64,000 bases of DNA. Source: UBA8752 sp965657965 (lineage in GTDB: Bacteria > Bacteroidota > Bacteroidia > Flavobacteriales_D > Sanyastnellaceae). The notes below the pieces were generated by a model, which was not told the origin of the DNA, searched no databases, and saw only the letters and a program-made list of their open reading frames with translations. Every line of letters starts with the position of its first letter. The first letter of the stretch is position 1. The position numbers and the translations under genes were made by a program. This document shows, piece by piece, positions 24,678-31,864 of this stretch. The DNA is taken from contig CBFHQM010000010.1 of the NCBI GenBank assembly GCA_965657965.1, positions 1 through 64,000 on the forward strand, written 5' to 3'.

Positions 24678-25115
24678 TCAGTTGGGGTCGATTCGATGGA
24701 CGTCGTTGTTGGATTCTTCGATGTCGTTTTTGACACCTTGTATTCGGACGGCAATTTGAGCCCAAAGTCCGTCTCCACCTTTTCGGGTCAGGGCAAGCAA
24801 TCGGCCCAGTGCGTCTTCGTCATTGTCTGCCGTCTCCGCCATGTCTGCAAGTATGGGCTGACCATTTTGTCGCAGCCAGGTTACGGCTTCTTTCTCGCCC
24901 TCCGTTCCTAGGAGGAGGGCCATTAAGTGCACATGGCCGTGATGGCGAAGCCATGCGCGCGATGTGGTTTCGTTGCGCAAGGCATGGCAAAAGACACCCA
25001 GCTCGGGAAAGTCGGATCCCATAAGCCAGTCTTGGAGGTTTTCATTGCCAGAGATGGCCTCTGCCCAAGCCAAAAGGACTTTGTTCGGGTAGGTTGGGAT
25101 TTGAGGGGTGTCCAT
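24678..25115 (-). CDS. Conserved-looking small protein of unknown function
   Basis: The 145-residue product (MDTPQIPTYPNKVLLAWAEAISGNENLQDWL...) is helical, without signal peptide or membrane segment, and rich in Trp, His and acidic residues. I do not recognise the family. The frame is open further upstream, but starting at 25115 leaves about 100 bases for divergent promoters with the MFS gene, and the part upstream looks non-coding. It ends one base before the GH3 start, so it is probably co-translated with GH3. An upstream start at 25151 is possible. Confidence 0.75.
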   Translation of the reverse strand: MDTPQIPTYPNKVLLAWAEAISGNENLQDWLMGSDFPELGVFCHALRNETTSRAWLRHHGHVHLMALLLGTEGEKEAVTWLRQNGQPILADMAETADNDEDALGRLLALTRKGGDGLWAQIAVRIQGVKNDIEESNNDVHRIDPN

Positions 25116-25218
25116 GAATTCTGAGTGAAGATGCGCCAGTCTTTCGAACATTCGAAACACAACAGGGGCAAGATGGGTTCCTTTGCATACCCTATCGGGC
25201 ATTTTGCCTACCTCTTGA

Positions 25219-26445
25219 ATGGCCACGTCCACCAATTCTTTTGCTCCACCTTCTTCTGCAGCCCCATCAGGGACGCAAGGCAGCGAGCGCATTTATGGCC
25301 GGTCGTTTTTTTTCCTCTGCGGGGGAACGGTTTTGTTCATGGCCAGTTTTGGGATGTTGCTGCCGGAGCTTCCTGCCCATTTGGCTCAGATGGGAGGAGA
25401 AGCCTACCTAGGAGGTGTGGTGGGCATGTTCACCCTTGCGGCTTTCCTCTCTCGGTTTGTCAGTGGTCGGATTGCCGACCAAGCTGGCCGGAGGAAGGTG
25501 ATGCTCATCGGCTCTGCCGTCACCGCTCTGGCTGGTTTTGGATACCTCGTGGCCACTTCGGTGGTCGCCTTCATGGCATTGCGGTTTTTTCATGGTTTGT
25601 CCACGGGGTTTCGCCCTTCGGGCACAAGTGCCATGCTGACCGATCTCATTCCAAAGGCGCGAAGAGGGGAGGCTTTGGGGTATTTGGGCGTGGCTGGAAA
25701 TGCGGGCATGGCAACGGGCCCTGCATTGGGGAGTTGGCTCACGGTTGAATTTGGCATCGAGTGGATGTTTGTGGCTTCGGCAGTTTTGGGCATGCTGAGT
25801 TTGGTGGTGACCTTTCCGCTGGAGGAAACCTTGCCCAACGCTCGCCCCGTCCGGAAGTCGGATCTGAACTTGTTTCGCGGGGCCTTGATCGATCCGCAAG
25901 CGTGGCCAGCGGCTTTGCTTTTGTTGCCCATATCGTTCGCGTTTGGGGTTTACCTCACCATCACGCCAGATTTTGTGGACCACTTGGGATACGTCTACAA
26001 GGGGTCTTTCAATACCATTATCGTGGCGAGTTCCATTTCGATGCGGTTGATTGCAGGACGGGTAAGTGACCGCCGGGGTCGCATTCCCGTGCTTTTGGTC
26101 GGAACAGCATTGCTGGTTGTGGGGATGGCTCTGCTCGGGATGGCCACGACCAAGGGGATGGCAACGTTGGGCGCATTGGTCTATGGAGCCAGTGTGGGCA
26201 TTAACATGCCCACCATTTTTGCATGGACCGCAGATTTGGCCCAACCAGGAAAAGTGGCTTTGGCTTTGGGAACCATGTTGATGGCGCTCGAAATCGGAAT
26301 CGGCGCCGGGGCGGTATTCAGTGGAATGCGGTTTGCTGGAAATGTGGGCAACATCCCGGGATTGTACTACACAGCTGCTGCTGGGGCTTTGATTGGTGCA
26401 ATCGCCTTGGTTCCAGCGTATTTGAAGTCGAGGCGATCCATTTGA
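25219..26445 (+). CDS. Major facilitator superfamily transporter
   Basis: A 408-residue inner-membrane protein with about 12 segments in two halves. The loop between segments 2 and 3 holds the MFS signature GRIADQAGRRKVMLIG, and the second half repeats it as GRVSDRRGRIPVLLVG. The sequence MRFFHGLSTGFRPSGTSAMLTDLIPKARRGEALG resembles drug/sugar-efflux members. Substrate is not predictable. The gene is divergent from the unknown-GH3-kinase operon, and the two could share control. Confidence 0.92.
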   Translation: MATSTNSFAPPSSAAPSGTQGSERIYGRSFFFLCGGTVLFMASFGMLLPELPAHLAQMGGEAYLGGVVGMFTLAAFLSRFVSGRIADQAGRRKVMLIGSAVTALAGFGYLVATSVVAFMALRFFHGLSTGFRPSGTSAMLTDLIPKARRGEALGYLGVAGNAGMATGPALGSWLTVEFGIEWMFVASAVLGMLSLVVTFPLEETLPNARPVRKSDLNLFRGALIDPQAWPAALLLLPISFAFGVYLTITPDFVDHLGYVYKGSFNTIIVASSISMRLIAGRVSDRRGRIPVLLVGTALLVVGMALLGMATTKGMATLGALVYGASVGINMPTIFAWTADLAQPGKVALALGTMLMALEIGIGAGAVFSGMRFAGNVGNIPGLYYTAAAGALIGAIALVPAYLKSRRSI

Positions 26446-26475
26446 CGACGTCTTCAATAGTGCACCCTTGAAAAC

Positions 26476-26496
26476 CTCGCCAAACGTCTTGGCGAG
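26476..26496. other. Perfect hairpin upstream of a small coiled-coil gene
   Basis: CTCGCCAA and TTGGCGAG form an 8-bp stem with a 5-base loop between the MFS stop and the start at 26526. It is not followed by a T-run, so it is more likely an operator or leader structure than a terminator. Confidence 0.4.
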
Positions 26497-26525
26497 AACG
26501 CGATGGAGTCTCGTACTTTTTCGAC

Positions 26526-26825
26526 ATGAGCATCAAGGAAATGTCTGTGACCGACGCCACCCAGACCCGCCAAGCCATCGAGACGCCAGCAGCAAAAGCG
26601 AAGCCCGGCTTGAATTCACCAGAATTGGATGCCAGCCGTCTTCAGGCAGAACGCCGAGAGTTGGCACGTGACTTCGTCACATTGAAGCACACCATTTCTC
26701 AATTGCGGGCCGAGCGAGACCGTTTGGCTGTGGAGAACCGGGACATGCAGATCAGATTGGCCACCGTCGAGACGGATTACGCCAATTTATTCTCGTACGT
26801 CGAAGGCACGCAGAACCCCGCTTAA
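26526..26825 (+). CDS. Small coiled-coil protein of unknown function
   Basis: A 99-residue product with a disordered N-terminus rich in Thr, Ala and Pro and a charged helix in residues 38-88 (ERRELARDFVTLKHTISQLRAERDRLAVENRDMQIRL), read as one long coiled coil. No signal peptide. It is convergent with fabD; the two stop codons overlap in the shared sequence TTAA at 26822-26825. Codon and residue pattern look like a real gene but I do not recognise the family. It might start at the second Met (26541). Confidence 0.6.
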   Translation: MSIKEMSVTDATQTRQAIETPAAKAKPGLNSPELDASRLQAERRELARDFVTLKHTISQLRAERDRLAVENRDMQIRLATVETDYANLFSYVEGTQNPA

Positions 26826-27706
26826 GCGAGGGTTGCAGAGGACGTCGCCAAGCTGCGGTCCACTTTTTTGAAGAGGCCTTGTAGCACCTTGCCTGGGCCG
26901 ACTTCCACCACGTCATCCACACCTGCTGAAATCAACCATTGCATGGTTTGCGTCCAGCGCACGGGCGCGGTCAATTGCGCGATGAGGTTTTGGCGAATCA
27001 CCTCGGGGTCAGTTTGCGGTGTCGCCGTGACGTTTTGGACCACTGGACAAGCAGGAGCCTTGAGGTCAGCGGCCTCAAGAGCAGTGGCCAACCTTTCTCT
27101 GGCCGGTTCCATCAATGGGGAGTGAAATGCGCCACCTACAGGGAGAAGAAGCGCGCGACGTGCGCCGGCTTCCTTTAATGCGGCACATGCGGTCTCTACA
27201 GCAGGAAATTCTCCGCTGATCACGAGCTGTCCCGGGCAGTTGTAATTCGCGGCCACAACAATTCCCTCGGTTTCGCTGCACACCCGCTCCACGTCGGAAT
27301 CTTCCATGCCCAAGATGGCCGCCATGGTGGACGGAGTCGCTTCGCATGCGGATTGCATGGCCAACGCACGTTCGCTAACCAGTCTCAGCCCTTCGGCAAA
27401 GCTCAGGGCGCCTGCCGCCACCAAAGCACTGAATTCACCAAGGCTGTGACCGGCGACAAAGTCAGGGTTGAAGGCCGCACCCATGCCTTCTGCGGTAATC
27501 ACCGAGTGAAGGAAAATGGCGGGCTGGGTGACTTTGGTTTGCTTGAGGTCTTCGTCTGAACCCTCAAACATGATGCGGGCAATGTCGAAGCCCAACACTT
27601 CTGAAGCCTCGTTGAATCGGGCTTTGGCGAAGTCGTGCGCATCGTGAAGGTCTTTCCCCATTCCGGAGAATTGTGCCCCTTGTCCGGGGAATACCATGGC
27701 TTTCAT
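26822..27706 (-). CDS. fabD: Malonyl-CoA:ACP transacylase
   Basis: The 294-residue enzyme loads malonyl groups onto acyl carrier protein for fatty acid synthesis. Clear motifs: FPGQGAQFSGMGKDL at the N-terminus, the nucleophile elbow GHSLGEFSAL (Ser near residue 93), and GGAFHSPLM with the catalytic His near residue 200, then VEVGPGKVL. The frame reaches 27853 but the start at 27706 (MKAMVFPGQGAQ) matches the family. It follows the DUF3078 gene by 55 bases. Confidence 0.97.
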   Translation of the reverse strand: MKAMVFPGQGAQFSGMGKDLHDAHDFAKARFNEASEVLGFDIARIMFEGSDEDLKQTKVTQPAIFLHSVITAEGMGAAFNPDFVAGHSLGEFSALVAAGALSFAEGLRLVSERALAMQSACEATPSTMAAILGMEDSDVERVCSETEGIVVAANYNCPGQLVISGEFPAVETACAALKEAGARRALLLPVGGAFHSPLMEPARERLATALEAADLKAPACPVVQNVTATPQTDPEVIRQNLIAQLTAPVRWTQTMQWLISAGVDDVVEVGPGKVLQGLFKKVDRSLATSSATLA

Positions 27707-27761
27707 AGCGGCGAAAATAAGGGGGAGGGGGAAGTTGGCAGCGAGGTGGGGTGTGGGGCTC

Positions 27762-28745
27762 TCAAAGCTTGTAAGAAAAGCCCACAGAAAGGACCTCTTT
27801 GAATTGGGTCCCGGGTCCAAATTTGGCCGGTGTGGCGATTCCGCCTTGGTCATCGAGGACCGCGCTCTCTTTTTCTAGAACCACGTCATCGTCGTAGATC
27901 AAATGTGTGCTGATGGTCGTTCGAAGCGATTCGTTGATGGTCAATTCAAGCAGGCCAGTCCAGTTCACGTCTATGTTGCCTGGCTGGTTCATGTAATTTG
28001 AGAACAGGTCCACTTGATGGGTCCACGTGACATTCTCCATAAGGGTCATTTTGAGGTTCCATCGGATGTAGCCACCGAGTTCGAGTCGGGTGCTTTGACC
28101 CGCACCCACGCCGAATGCACCTGCTGCAGCCAATGTATCGTCCAAGAGAACGGTGAGTTTGCCTGTGACTGGCGCAACAAAGAAATGCTGATTCTCTCCT
28201 TTTTTTGGGGCAAAACCAGCGGCTGCGACCAGATATCCGGGCGACAGAAAGTCCGAGATGCGCTGGTCTTTGTCGGGGACGCCTCCCACCACAGCATAGC
28301 CCGGGAGGAATTGGGTCCGCGCATCGACCAAGGCAGAAAGCCGTCCTCCCCGCAGGCGCGTCTGGATGGCGGAATTCCACTGCCCACTCAACACCAATCG
28401 GTCGTCCGTTTTTCGCCAGGTATCGGATTGATGAAGCAAGCCCAATGCAGCATCCAATGCCCAAGACGTGCTCGAGGGCCCCTGTTCTTTGGTTTGGCCC
28501 ATCTGACAAAGTGCCGTGAAGGCCAATGCACTTTCTCCACCACCCGCCCAATTGGCAAGCGAGGTTTGACTCAGGTTCATGCCCAGTGTTCCGTCGAACG
28601 TGGAAAGCGTGTCGGTAGGGTTGTCGTCGACCGTAGTGGTGGCGGCTTCAAGCTTGGGCATGGCGAGTTGCGCCATGGCACAGGTGGGCAGGGATAGTAC
28701 CGATGAAAAATATAAGAATGCGACGAAAATCTGTTTTGGAATCAT
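27762..28745 (-). CDS. DUF3078 family outer-membrane beta-barrel protein
   Basis: A 327-residue protein with a signal peptide (MIPKQIFVAFLYFSSVLSLPTCAMAQ) and a barrel-like alternating pattern throughout. Family features include GTLGMNLSQTSLANWAGGGESALAF near residue 55 and FLSPGYLVAAAGFAPKKG near 165, ending in an aromatic-rich strand (SVGFSYKL), as expected of outer-membrane proteins. Bacteroidota DUF3078 proteins have no assigned function. The ATG at 28745 is used in place of an adjacent TTG. Confidence 0.88.
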   Translation of the reverse strand: MIPKQIFVAFLYFSSVLSLPTCAMAQLAMPKLEAATTTVDDNPTDTLSTFDGTLGMNLSQTSLANWAGGGESALAFTALCQMGQTKEQGPSSTSWALDAALGLLHQSDTWRKTDDRLVLSGQWNSAIQTRLRGGRLSALVDARTQFLPGYAVVGGVPDKDQRISDFLSPGYLVAAAGFAPKKGENQHFFVAPVTGKLTVLLDDTLAAAGAFGVGAGQSTRLELGGYIRWNLKMTLMENVTWTHQVDLFSNYMNQPGNIDVNWTGLLELTINESLRTTISTHLIYDDDVVLEKESAVLDDQGGIATPAKFGPGTQFKEVLSVGFSYKL

Positions 28746-28819
28746 CAACGAATACTTTTAGCCCAAGAATTTGTAGGCGGTGAGGTGGGGCTAATGTCCG
28801 GTGGTAATTTTAGGTGGCC

Positions 28820-29398
28820 ATGCGCTTGTTTCTTTTTCTTTCCACGTGCTTGATGAAGGTCTGCCTGTCCCTTCCTGTGCATGCGCAGGTCCAAGACTAT
28901 GCATCAGCCGGCACTGAACTTTGCGACTGCCTTCCTGCAGATTCTTATTTGTTGCTGAAGAAAGTAAAGCACGCGAGCGGGGTGACCGAAACGAGTTACT
29001 TCGCGAATGTGGAGTCCCTGATCACATTCCTCACCGGGTATGGCCATGTGGGTGCGCATGCCCTCAATTTGAATTGGCCGGCAGACATGGTGGTCGGGTC
29101 TGGTGACCTCACTGCGTTGCTCACTGGCTTCAGCATTTATCCTCCATTCGAAGAGACCTTGTGCAGTTGGGAGGTGGTCAATGTGGCCAGTCATGGTTGG
29201 ATCATGGAACAGACTGGGGCAGTTGGCTACACCGAAGCGTATGTCCATGAGTCCACATTTGATGAATTCGAAATGGGGGATGAGACCTACGGACAGTGCA
29301 TGCTCAATAGTTTCGACCTAGAAATGGTCTATCTGCCTGATTCAGTGGTCCGTTTGACATTTGTCAGGAAGTTTCAAGGCAATCCGAATATGGATTGA
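28820..29398 (+). CDS. Secreted protein of unknown function
   Basis: The 192-residue product begins with a signal peptide (MRLFLFLSTCLMKVCLSLPVHAQ) and has a short Cys pair (ELCDCLPAD). The remainder alternates polar and hydrophobic residues, with no domain I can name. ATG at 28820 is preferred to an in-frame GTG six bases earlier. A weak terminator-like hairpin begins at its stop codon. It is read toward the DUF4856-imelysin operon and could be functionally linked, but nothing in the protein shows it. Confidence 0.7.
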   Translation: MRLFLFLSTCLMKVCLSLPVHAQVQDYASAGTELCDCLPADSYLLLKKVKHASGVTETSYFANVESLITFLTGYGHVGAHALNLNWPADMVVGSGDLTALLTGFSIYPPFEETLCSWEVVNVASHGWIMEQTGAVGYTEAYVHESTFDEFEMGDETYGQCMLNSFDLEMVYLPDSVVRLTFVRKFQGNPNMD

Positions 29399-29424
29399 GG
29401 CCGTTGGACTTGGCTCTTTTTTTT
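29397..29424 (+). terminator. Terminator-like hairpin after the 28820 gene
   Basis: GAGGCC (29397-29402) can pair with GGCTC (29412-29416) with one bulge, followed directly by eight T residues (29417-29424). The T-run supports termination; the stem is short. Confidence 0.5.
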
Positions 29425-29483
29425 GAGAAATACCTCATTTAGGGGAGGTGATGTACTCCTGATCTAAAAGAGGTTTGTGGTGC

Positions 29484-29504
29484 TATTTAGAACTAATCTA
29501 AATA
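29484..29504. promoter_or_regulatory. Perfect palindrome before the DUF4856-imelysin operon, probable metalloregulator operator
   Basis: TATTTAGA (29484-29491) and TCTAAATA (29497-29504) are exact inverted copies around ACTAA, 12 bases before the start codon at 29517. The TTAG...CTAA core is like operators of DtxR/MntR/IdeR-type metal-dependent repressors. Given an imelysin and a TonB receptor downstream, control by iron or manganese is the simplest reading. The regulator gene is not in the window. Confidence 0.6.
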
Positions 29505-29516
29505 AATACGCACCAC

Positions 29517-30713
29517 ATGAAGATTCAGGTTTTCTCTTTCAGTTTGTTTTTCTCCTTTGCTCTGATTTCATGCAATCCGGACATTTCTGGGTGCACAGAT
29601 GAATCAGCAGCGAACTATGATTCTGCAGCCAACGTGGATGACGCGTCCTGCGAATACGACATCGTCGCGCCTGCAGAATATGTTTTTGTCGACGACAATG
29701 GCAACAGCACCGTCAGTTATTCGGGTCAGCACCAGCGCTTGAATATGTTGAGTGAAATGGTCACCTATATGAAGTCGGCCAACACGCCAGGAGCGGCCAT
29801 TGAGGCTTCCGTGTTGTTGAGCATGTATGCCAACGATGGATACGTATGGCTCGATACCGATACCCTGGGAATGACCGGGTCATCAAAGCAACTCAAAAGC
29901 AAAACCGCTGGAGGCGATCCGGCGGTCACCGCCCAATTCGAAGCCTGGATGGCAGAATTAGGTTCGGCAAGTGCAGCCACGGTTTCTGGCGTGTTCGAGG
30001 GAGGGCCTGGCGTTGTTGGTGTCGTGGAAACGACGGGGACAGGTTCTGGCTATTTGCAGTCTGCCACCGGGCAAGAATGGGTGCAGTTGATTGAAAAGGG
30101 GCTGATGGGGGCTTGTTTCCATTACAACATCAGCTCTGTCTATCTCGGTCCAGACAAAATGGAGGTAGACAATACAAATGCAGTCGACCCCGATGCGGGG
30201 AAGTACTACACCACCATGGAGCACCATTGGGATGAGGCGTATGGGTACTTCACGGTAGCCACCAATTATCCAGAGGAGGGGACTGATCGCTTTCTCGGCA
30301 AGTATGCATGGAAAAGGGAAGACCCACTGGGTTCTGCCACGAAAATCAGCGATGCCTTTCGACTGGGGCGTGCGGCCATTTCTGAGGGCGACATGGACCT
30401 GCGGGATGTTCAAATTGAGGTCATTCGTTATGAACTGGAGCGGATGTTGGGTGGCACAGCGATTCACTACTTGAATGCCGCGATCACCGATATCGCCGAA
30501 GACTCACGTAGAAATCACGAGCTCAGCGAGGCCATGGCGTTCATGCAGGCTTTGGTGTATGCCGACACCCCCGCAGTGAACCAACAAGATGTAGACGAAG
30601 TCATGAATGCCCTTGGCGCTGACTTTTACAATGTCACGGCGACATCTATGGCCGCAGCACGTGACCTGTTGGCCCAGAAATTGGGGTTGACCGAATTTGT
30701 TGGCCAACTCTGA
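29517..30713 (+). CDS. DUF4856 domain lipoprotein, first gene of a probable iron-uptake operon
   Basis: The 398-residue product has a lipobox LISC (residues 16-19) and is likely exported and lipidated. Directly after the lipid Cys comes a Cys-paired insert (GCTDESAANYDSAANVDDASC), the same module type seen three times in the giant protein. Residues ~55-395 match DUF4856: YSGQHQRLNMLSEMVTYMK, a central MEHHWDEAYGYFTVATNYP, and a helical end with EDSRRNHELSEAMAFMQALVY. The HHWDEAYGY stretch, with His, Asp and Glu, could bind metal; this is inference. The imelysin gene follows after 27 bases. DUF4856 has no proven function but commonly accompanies imelysin. Confidence 0.88.
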   Translation: MKIQVFSFSLFFSFALISCNPDISGCTDESAANYDSAANVDDASCEYDIVAPAEYVFVDDNGNSTVSYSGQHQRLNMLSEMVTYMKSANTPGAAIEASVLLSMYANDGYVWLDTDTLGMTGSSKQLKSKTAGGDPAVTAQFEAWMAELGSASAATVSGVFEGGPGVVGVVETTGTGSGYLQSATGQEWVQLIEKGLMGACFHYNISSVYLGPDKMEVDNTNAVDPDAGKYYTTMEHHWDEAYGYFTVATNYPEEGTDRFLGKYAWKREDPLGSATKISDAFRLGRAAISEGDMDLRDVQIEVIRYELERMLGGTAIHYLNAAITDIAEDSRRNHELSEAMAFMQALVYADTPAVNQQDVDEVMNALGADFYNVTATSMAAARDLLAQKLGLTEFVGQL

Positions 30714-30740
30714 TTCCGCTCACCTTAGTTTCGCCGTCAG

Positions 30741-31859
30741 ATGCGCAAATTCTTGCCTCTCGTTTCCATTTTGGTCTTGACTTTTATGGCCAGTGTTTCC
30801 TTCATGGGTTGCACGGACATAGATGAAGGAGCGCCCGGTCTTTCTTTTGACCGTGGTTCTCTTCTAAAGGAGTGGGCAGATCAAACCATTGTCCCGGCCT
30901 ATGCCCAGTGGCAGGAAAGCACAAGTCAACTCGAGGGCGCAGTGGCGCTTCTTGTGGATGAACCGAATGCTTCTCGCGTGGAAGCCGCGCGCGAGGCACT
31001 CAAAAGCGCTTACGCAAGCTGGCAGTCGGTCGCTACGTTTGATTTTGGTCCAGCATCGGATCGGGCATTGCTGGCTACGACCAACACCTTCCCAGTGGAC
31101 ACAGCAGGTGTCGTAGAGGACATCGCGCTCACCAATTGGGCGCCTGGAACACCCTCGAGTTTGAGTCGGATGGGATTGCCTGCCTTGGATTACTTGCTCT
31201 TCTCGGAAGCAGATGCGAATGGGGTGGCGCAAGGGTTAAGTGAAGCCCCGGAACGTGGACAACACTTGTTGCGTTTGGTTGGGTTTTTGGCCGAGGAGTC
31301 CGGGGCCGTCTCTGCGGCTTGGAATTCGGAGTACCGCGATCAATTTGTCGCGTCGACCGGAACTGAGCTTGGGAGTGGGTTGGGTGCCACGTTGAATGCT
31401 TTCAATCGCACGTTCGAGTCCAATTTGCGCAAACAAAAATTGGGTCTGCCTTCAGGGGTCAGCACGTTTTCTCAAACGCCATTGCCCGGTCATGTCGAGG
31501 CCCCGTTCGCAGGAGACCTCAGTCTGCACTTGATGAAAGAAGCTTTTCTTTCTTACCGCAACCTCTATCTCGGCGTTCCCGTTCAGGGAGATGGCACACT
31601 CGGCTTAGATGACTATCTAAAAAGTCTGGGCGATGTGCACAGGGGAGCGCAATTGGATGCGGACATCCGCGCTCAGCTCGATGCGGCGGAAGACGCGCTC
31701 GATAGATTGGAATCCCCACTGGCCGAGTTCGTGGTCAACCGCCAAGATCTCACCTTTGAGGCCTATGCAGAGTTGCAAGGTCTGGTGGTGTTGTGGAAGG
31801 TAGACATGATGTCCGCCTTGGGAATCTTGGTGACCTACCAAGACAACGACGGCGATTGA
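30741..31859 (+). CDS. Imelysin family (M75-like) lipoprotein
   Basis: A 372-residue lipoprotein (Cys24 after SFMG) of the imelysin family, a two-four-helix-bundle fold related to EfeO and the iron-regulated IrpA proteins. Family features: ASWQSVATFDFGPASD, RMGLPALDYLLFSE at the site of the GxHxxE motif of M75 members (here GLPALD, so the classic His is absent), and the C-terminal LVVLWKVDMMSALGILVTYQDNDGD. Imelysins are thought to bind or scavenge iron at the cell surface and the peptidase label is doubtful. It is the second gene of the operon, with HTTM starting five bases after its stop. Confidence 0.9.
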   Translation: MRKFLPLVSILVLTFMASVSFMGCTDIDEGAPGLSFDRGSLLKEWADQTIVPAYAQWQESTSQLEGAVALLVDEPNASRVEAAREALKSAYASWQSVATFDFGPASDRALLATTNTFPVDTAGVVEDIALTNWAPGTPSSLSRMGLPALDYLLFSEADANGVAQGLSEAPERGQHLLRLVGFLAEESGAVSAAWNSEYRDQFVASTGTELGSGLGATLNAFNRTFESNLRKQKLGLPSGVSTFSQTPLPGHVEAPFAGDLSLHLMKEAFLSYRNLYLGVPVQGDGTLGLDDYLKSLGDVHRGAQLDADIRAQLDAAEDALDRLESPLAEFVVNRQDLTFEAYAELQGLVVLWKVDMMSALGILVTYQDNDGD

Positions 31860-31864
31860 TTTTG

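Noticed and set aside
25408..26457. 349-residue minus-strand frame opposite the MFS transporter
   Set aside because: The plus strand encodes a clear 12-segment transporter; the opposite frame is His/Gln/Ser-rich shadow sequence.
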